NCBI RefSeq assembly: GCF_965208895.1
Contig: NZ_OZ242363.1
Span: 3,968,001 to 4,032,000 of the forward strand
Reading direction: 5' to 3'
Length of the DNA stretch: 64,000 nucleotides
Origin: Poriferisodalis sp965208895
GTDB taxonomy: Bacteria; Actinomycetota; Acidimicrobiia; Acidimicrobiales; Poriferisodalaceae
Under the pieces are notes generated by a model that had not been told where the DNA came from, made no database searches, and saw only the letters and a list, made by a program, of their open reading frames with translations. Shown here piece by piece: positions 61,981 to 64,000 of this stretch (within the stretch, counting starts at the first letter, position 1; every line of letters begins with the position of its first letter). The position numbers were made by a program, and so were the translations under genes.

Positions 61981-63270
61981 ATGACCATTGACACGTTTTC
62001 AGGCCTGCTTGAGGCCTATCGCTCAGTGCGAGCGCACACCGATGCGCTCACCGCACCGCTGAGCGACGAGGATCAGTGCATCCAGACGGTGCCCGACGTG
62101 AGCCCCACGAAATGGCACCGGGCGCACGTCACTTGGTTCTTCGAGACCTTCGTGTGCAAGCCGCATCTCGACGGCTATCTCGAGCACGATCCGGCGTTCG
62201 GTTTCCTGTTCAACTCCTACTACGAGACCGTCGGCAAGCGACACCCGCGACCCGAGCGAGGCAACCTGTCGCGGCCGTCGTGCGGCGAGGTGTCCGCATA
62301 CCGCCGTCATGTCGATGCGGCGATGTGCGAACTGCTCGGTGACGGCGTCGCACCTGAGGTCGCAGACCTGGTGACGCTGGGTCTGCACCACGAGCAGCAG
62401 CATCAAGAGCTGATCCTGATGGACATCAAGCATGTGCTGTCGTGCAACCCGGCGTTGTGGCCGGCATACCGCACGCCACCAGCACCGCAGGTGGCCAGCC
62501 GGGTGACGCCATGTACGAGCCAGACCCGCTGGGCGAGCTTCGATGGCGGCGAGGCGAGCATCGGCCACGACGGGTGCGGTTTCTCATTCGACAACGAGGT
62601 GCCTCGCCACCGGGTGCTGATCGAGCCGTTCCGGCTGGCCGACCGCCCGGTGACCTGTGCACAGTGGCTGGAGTTCATGGCCGACGGCGGCTACGACACG
62701 CCGACGCTGTGGCTTTCCGATGGCTGGGGCCAGCGGACGGCCCACGGCTGGGATGCACCGTCGTACTGGCACCTTGGCGACGACGGCTGGCAGGTGTTCA
62801 CCCTCGAGGGGCTGAAGTGCGTCGTCGGCGACGAGCCAGTGTGCCACCTGTCGTTCTACGAGGCTGATGCATTTGCTCGCTGGGCAGGCGCCCGGCTTCC
62901 CACCGAGTTCGAATGGGAGCACGCTTCGGCAGGCCTGCCCCAAGCTGGGAATATTGGGGCCTGCGCCGGCCTGCATCCAGCCCCGGCGCCCGAGTCGCCG
63001 GCAGCCGGCGCACCGGGGTCGTCGCCGCTCTTGCAGATGTACGGCGACGTCTGGGAGTGGACATCCAGCCCGTACACCCCATACCCCGGCTTTCGTGTCG
63101 CCCCGGGTGCGGTGGGCGAATACAACGGCAAGTTCATGATCAACCAGATGGTGCTGCGCGGCGGCTGCTGTGCAACGCCCGAGGGTCACATCCGTCCCAC
63201 CTATCGCAACTTCTTCCACCCCCACACCCGCTGGCACTTCTCGGGCCTGCGGCTCGCCGCCGACGCCTGA
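61981..63270 (+). CDS. egtB: Ergothioneine biosynthesis protein EgtB (hercynine oxygenase, sulfoxide synthase)
   Basis: Joins hercynine with gamma-glutamylcysteine or cysteine using O2 and non-heme iron. 429 residues from ATG 61981; ATG 61969 is also possible. The DinB-like helical domain carries the iron-binding LHHEQQHQELILMD (~135). The C-terminal sulfatase-modifying-factor-type domain has FSFDNEVPRHRVLIEPFRLA, GARLPTEFEWEHA, GDVWEWTSSPY and LRGGCCATPEGHIRPTYRNF. Overlaps egtD by TGATG. Gamma-glutamylcysteine ligase (egtA) is not in the window. Confidence 0.95.
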   Translation: MTIDTFSGLLEAYRSVRAHTDALTAPLSDEDQCIQTVPDVSPTKWHRAHVTWFFETFVCKPHLDGYLEHDPAFGFLFNSYYETVGKRHPRPERGNLSRPSCGEVSAYRRHVDAAMCELLGDGVAPEVADLVTLGLHHEQQHQELILMDIKHVLSCNPALWPAYRTPPAPQVASRVTPCTSQTRWASFDGGEASIGHDGCGFSFDNEVPRHRVLIEPFRLADRPVTCAQWLEFMADGGYDTPTLWLSDGWGQRTAHGWDAPSYWHLGDDGWQVFTLEGLKCVVGDEPVCHLSFYEADAFARWAGARLPTEFEWEHASAGLPQAGNIGACAGLHPAPAPESPAAGAPGSSPLLQMYGDVWEWTSSPYTPYPGFRVAPGAVGEYNGKFMINQMVLRGGCCATPEGHIRPTYRNFFHPHTRWHFSGLRLAADA

Positions 63271-64000
63271 TGATCAGCCCAGACCCCGCAGCGCATCGCT
63301 CAGCGACACCCGTGATCGACAACTGGCTCGAAGCGGGATGGGCAGATCGGGAACTGCGTGCGGATGTCTCGGTGGGCCTGTCGTCGAGCCCCAAGGAACT
63401 GCCGCCCAAGTGGTTTTACGACGATCGCGGCAGCGAGCTGTTCGACCAGATCACCCGCCTCGAGGAGTACTACCCGACGCGCCGGGAGCGGGAGATTCTC
63501 GAACGGGAAGCCGACGCCATCGCTTCGGCCTCGGGGGCCGACTGTCTGGCCGAGCTGGGATCGGGCACCTCGACCAAGACCCGCATCCTGCTCGACGCGT
63601 TCGCGTCCGCCGGTCAGCTCCAACGGTATGTGCCGTTCGACAACAGCGAGGCAACGCTGCGCAATGCTGCTGAGGAACTCGTCGAGGCGTACCCGGGCCT
63701 TCGTGTGCACGGCGTCGTCGGCGACTTCGAGCATCACCTCGGCCGCCTGCCGCTCGACGAGGCGGAGCGACCGCCCGAAGCGCCTCCACGGGCTCCTGCA
63801 ATGGTGATGCTGCTCGGCAGCACGATCGGCAACTTCTCGCCAGCACATCGCCCGGCGTTTCTCGATGCTGTCGCCGGTGCGACGCAGACCGGTGACACCT
63901 TCTTGCTGGGCACAGATCTCGTCAAGGATGCCGACCGTCTCGTCGCGGCCTATGACGACGCGGCAGGCATCACCGCGCAGTTCAATCTCAATGTGCTGTC
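63270..64000 (+). CDS. egtD: Histidine N-alpha-methyltransferase EgtD, cut by the window end
   Basis: Trimethylates histidine to hercynine, the first step of ergothioneine synthesis. From ATG 63270 the frame is open to the last base (~243 codons seen of about 320). LPPKWFYDDRGSELFDQITR, LEEYYPTRREREIL, AELGSGTSTKTRILL (SAM-binding) and LLGSTIGNFSP are EgtD signatures, and GTDLVKDADRL continues the fold. Coupled to egtB by an overlap. Confidence 0.95.
   Translation, partial: MISPDPAAHRSATPVIDNWLEAGWADRELRADVSVGLSSSPKELPPKWFYDDRGSELFDQITRLEEYYPTRREREILEREADAIASASGADCLAELGSGTSTKTRILLDAFASAGQLQRYVPFDNSEATLRNAAEELVEAYPGLRVHGVVGDFEHHLGRLPLDEAERPPEAPPRAPAMVMLLGSTIGNFSPAHRPAFLDAVAGATQTGDTFLLGTDLVKDADRLVAAYDDAAGITAQFNLNVL

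Overview
The window is high-GC, gene-dense bacterial DNA that fits an actinobacterium, most likely of the class Acidimicrobiia. This is an inference from the actinobacterial-type LeuA, F420-type luciferase-family oxidoreductases, ergothioneine genes (egtB, egtD), an acyl-CoA carboxylase with all functions in one chain, abundant CaiB/BaiF CoA-transferases, and many starts that look leaderless (TAnnnT 6-8 nt before ATG/GTG).

Layout. (1) 1-5 kb is a degraded, insertion-sequence-rich stretch. It holds two paralogues of an unknown protein (the second broken by a deletion), a fragment of a lipoprotein gene, a 3' fragment of a D-Ala-D-Ala ligase gene, an IS30-family element whose transposase has an in-frame stop, a GDSGGP protease fragment, and an apparently intact ISL3-family element with perfect 8-bp target duplications. 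(2) 5-17 kb: a Cys-repeat lipoprotein, a nucleotidyltransferase-HEPN fusion, a Ddl-like/MurF-like ligase pair, a hydrolase, leuA preceded by a complete leucine attenuator, ppk1 and a thiolase. (3) 17-22 kb: a membrane J-domain protein and a four-gene run (luciferase-like oxidoreductase, SDR, sulfatase, VOC). (4) 22-30 kb: hicAB, a PrpF-family gene, a P450, tRNA-Val(CAC), a hydrolase, and a tight four-gene operon (ligJ-ligK-ligU-ligI) encoding every step from 2-pyrone-4,6-dicarboxylate to pyruvate and oxaloacetate. (5) 30-34 kb: the overlapping trio of circularly permuted ATP-grasp, alpha-E and transglutaminase-like proteins. (6) 34-46 kb: a carboxyltransferase, an M24 peptidase, a FAD oxidase, a secreted trypsin-like protease with a coupled downstream gene, a Nudix hydrolase, an NtaA/DszA-type monooxygenase, 59-bp hairpin repeats, a two-domain polysaccharide deacetylase and a membrane protein. 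(7) 46-51.6 kb: two tandem paralogous CoA-transferases, each a head-to-tail fusion of two CaiB/BaiF units. (8) 51.6-58.1 kb: a peptide-export locus. (9) 58-64 kb: an acyl-CoA carboxylase fusion and the start of an ergothioneine operon.

The most interesting unit is the export locus. A membrane-fusion protein, a C39-peptidase ABC transporter and a second, very long ABC transporter (the set known as the NHLM bacteriocin secretion genes) are followed by a 65-residue peptide with a Gly-rich cleavage site and a short Trp/Asn/Pro-rich tail. No modifying enzyme lies beside it, and the leader is not of the long nitrile-hydratase or Nif11 type usually linked to this transporter. Two regulatory structures also stand out: the leuA attenuator (leader peptide with four consecutive Leu codons, pause hairpin, U-tract terminator), and a perfect 22-bp palindrome plus T-run inside the 5' coding region of the secreted protease, whose promoter lies next to a LexA-box-like dyad.
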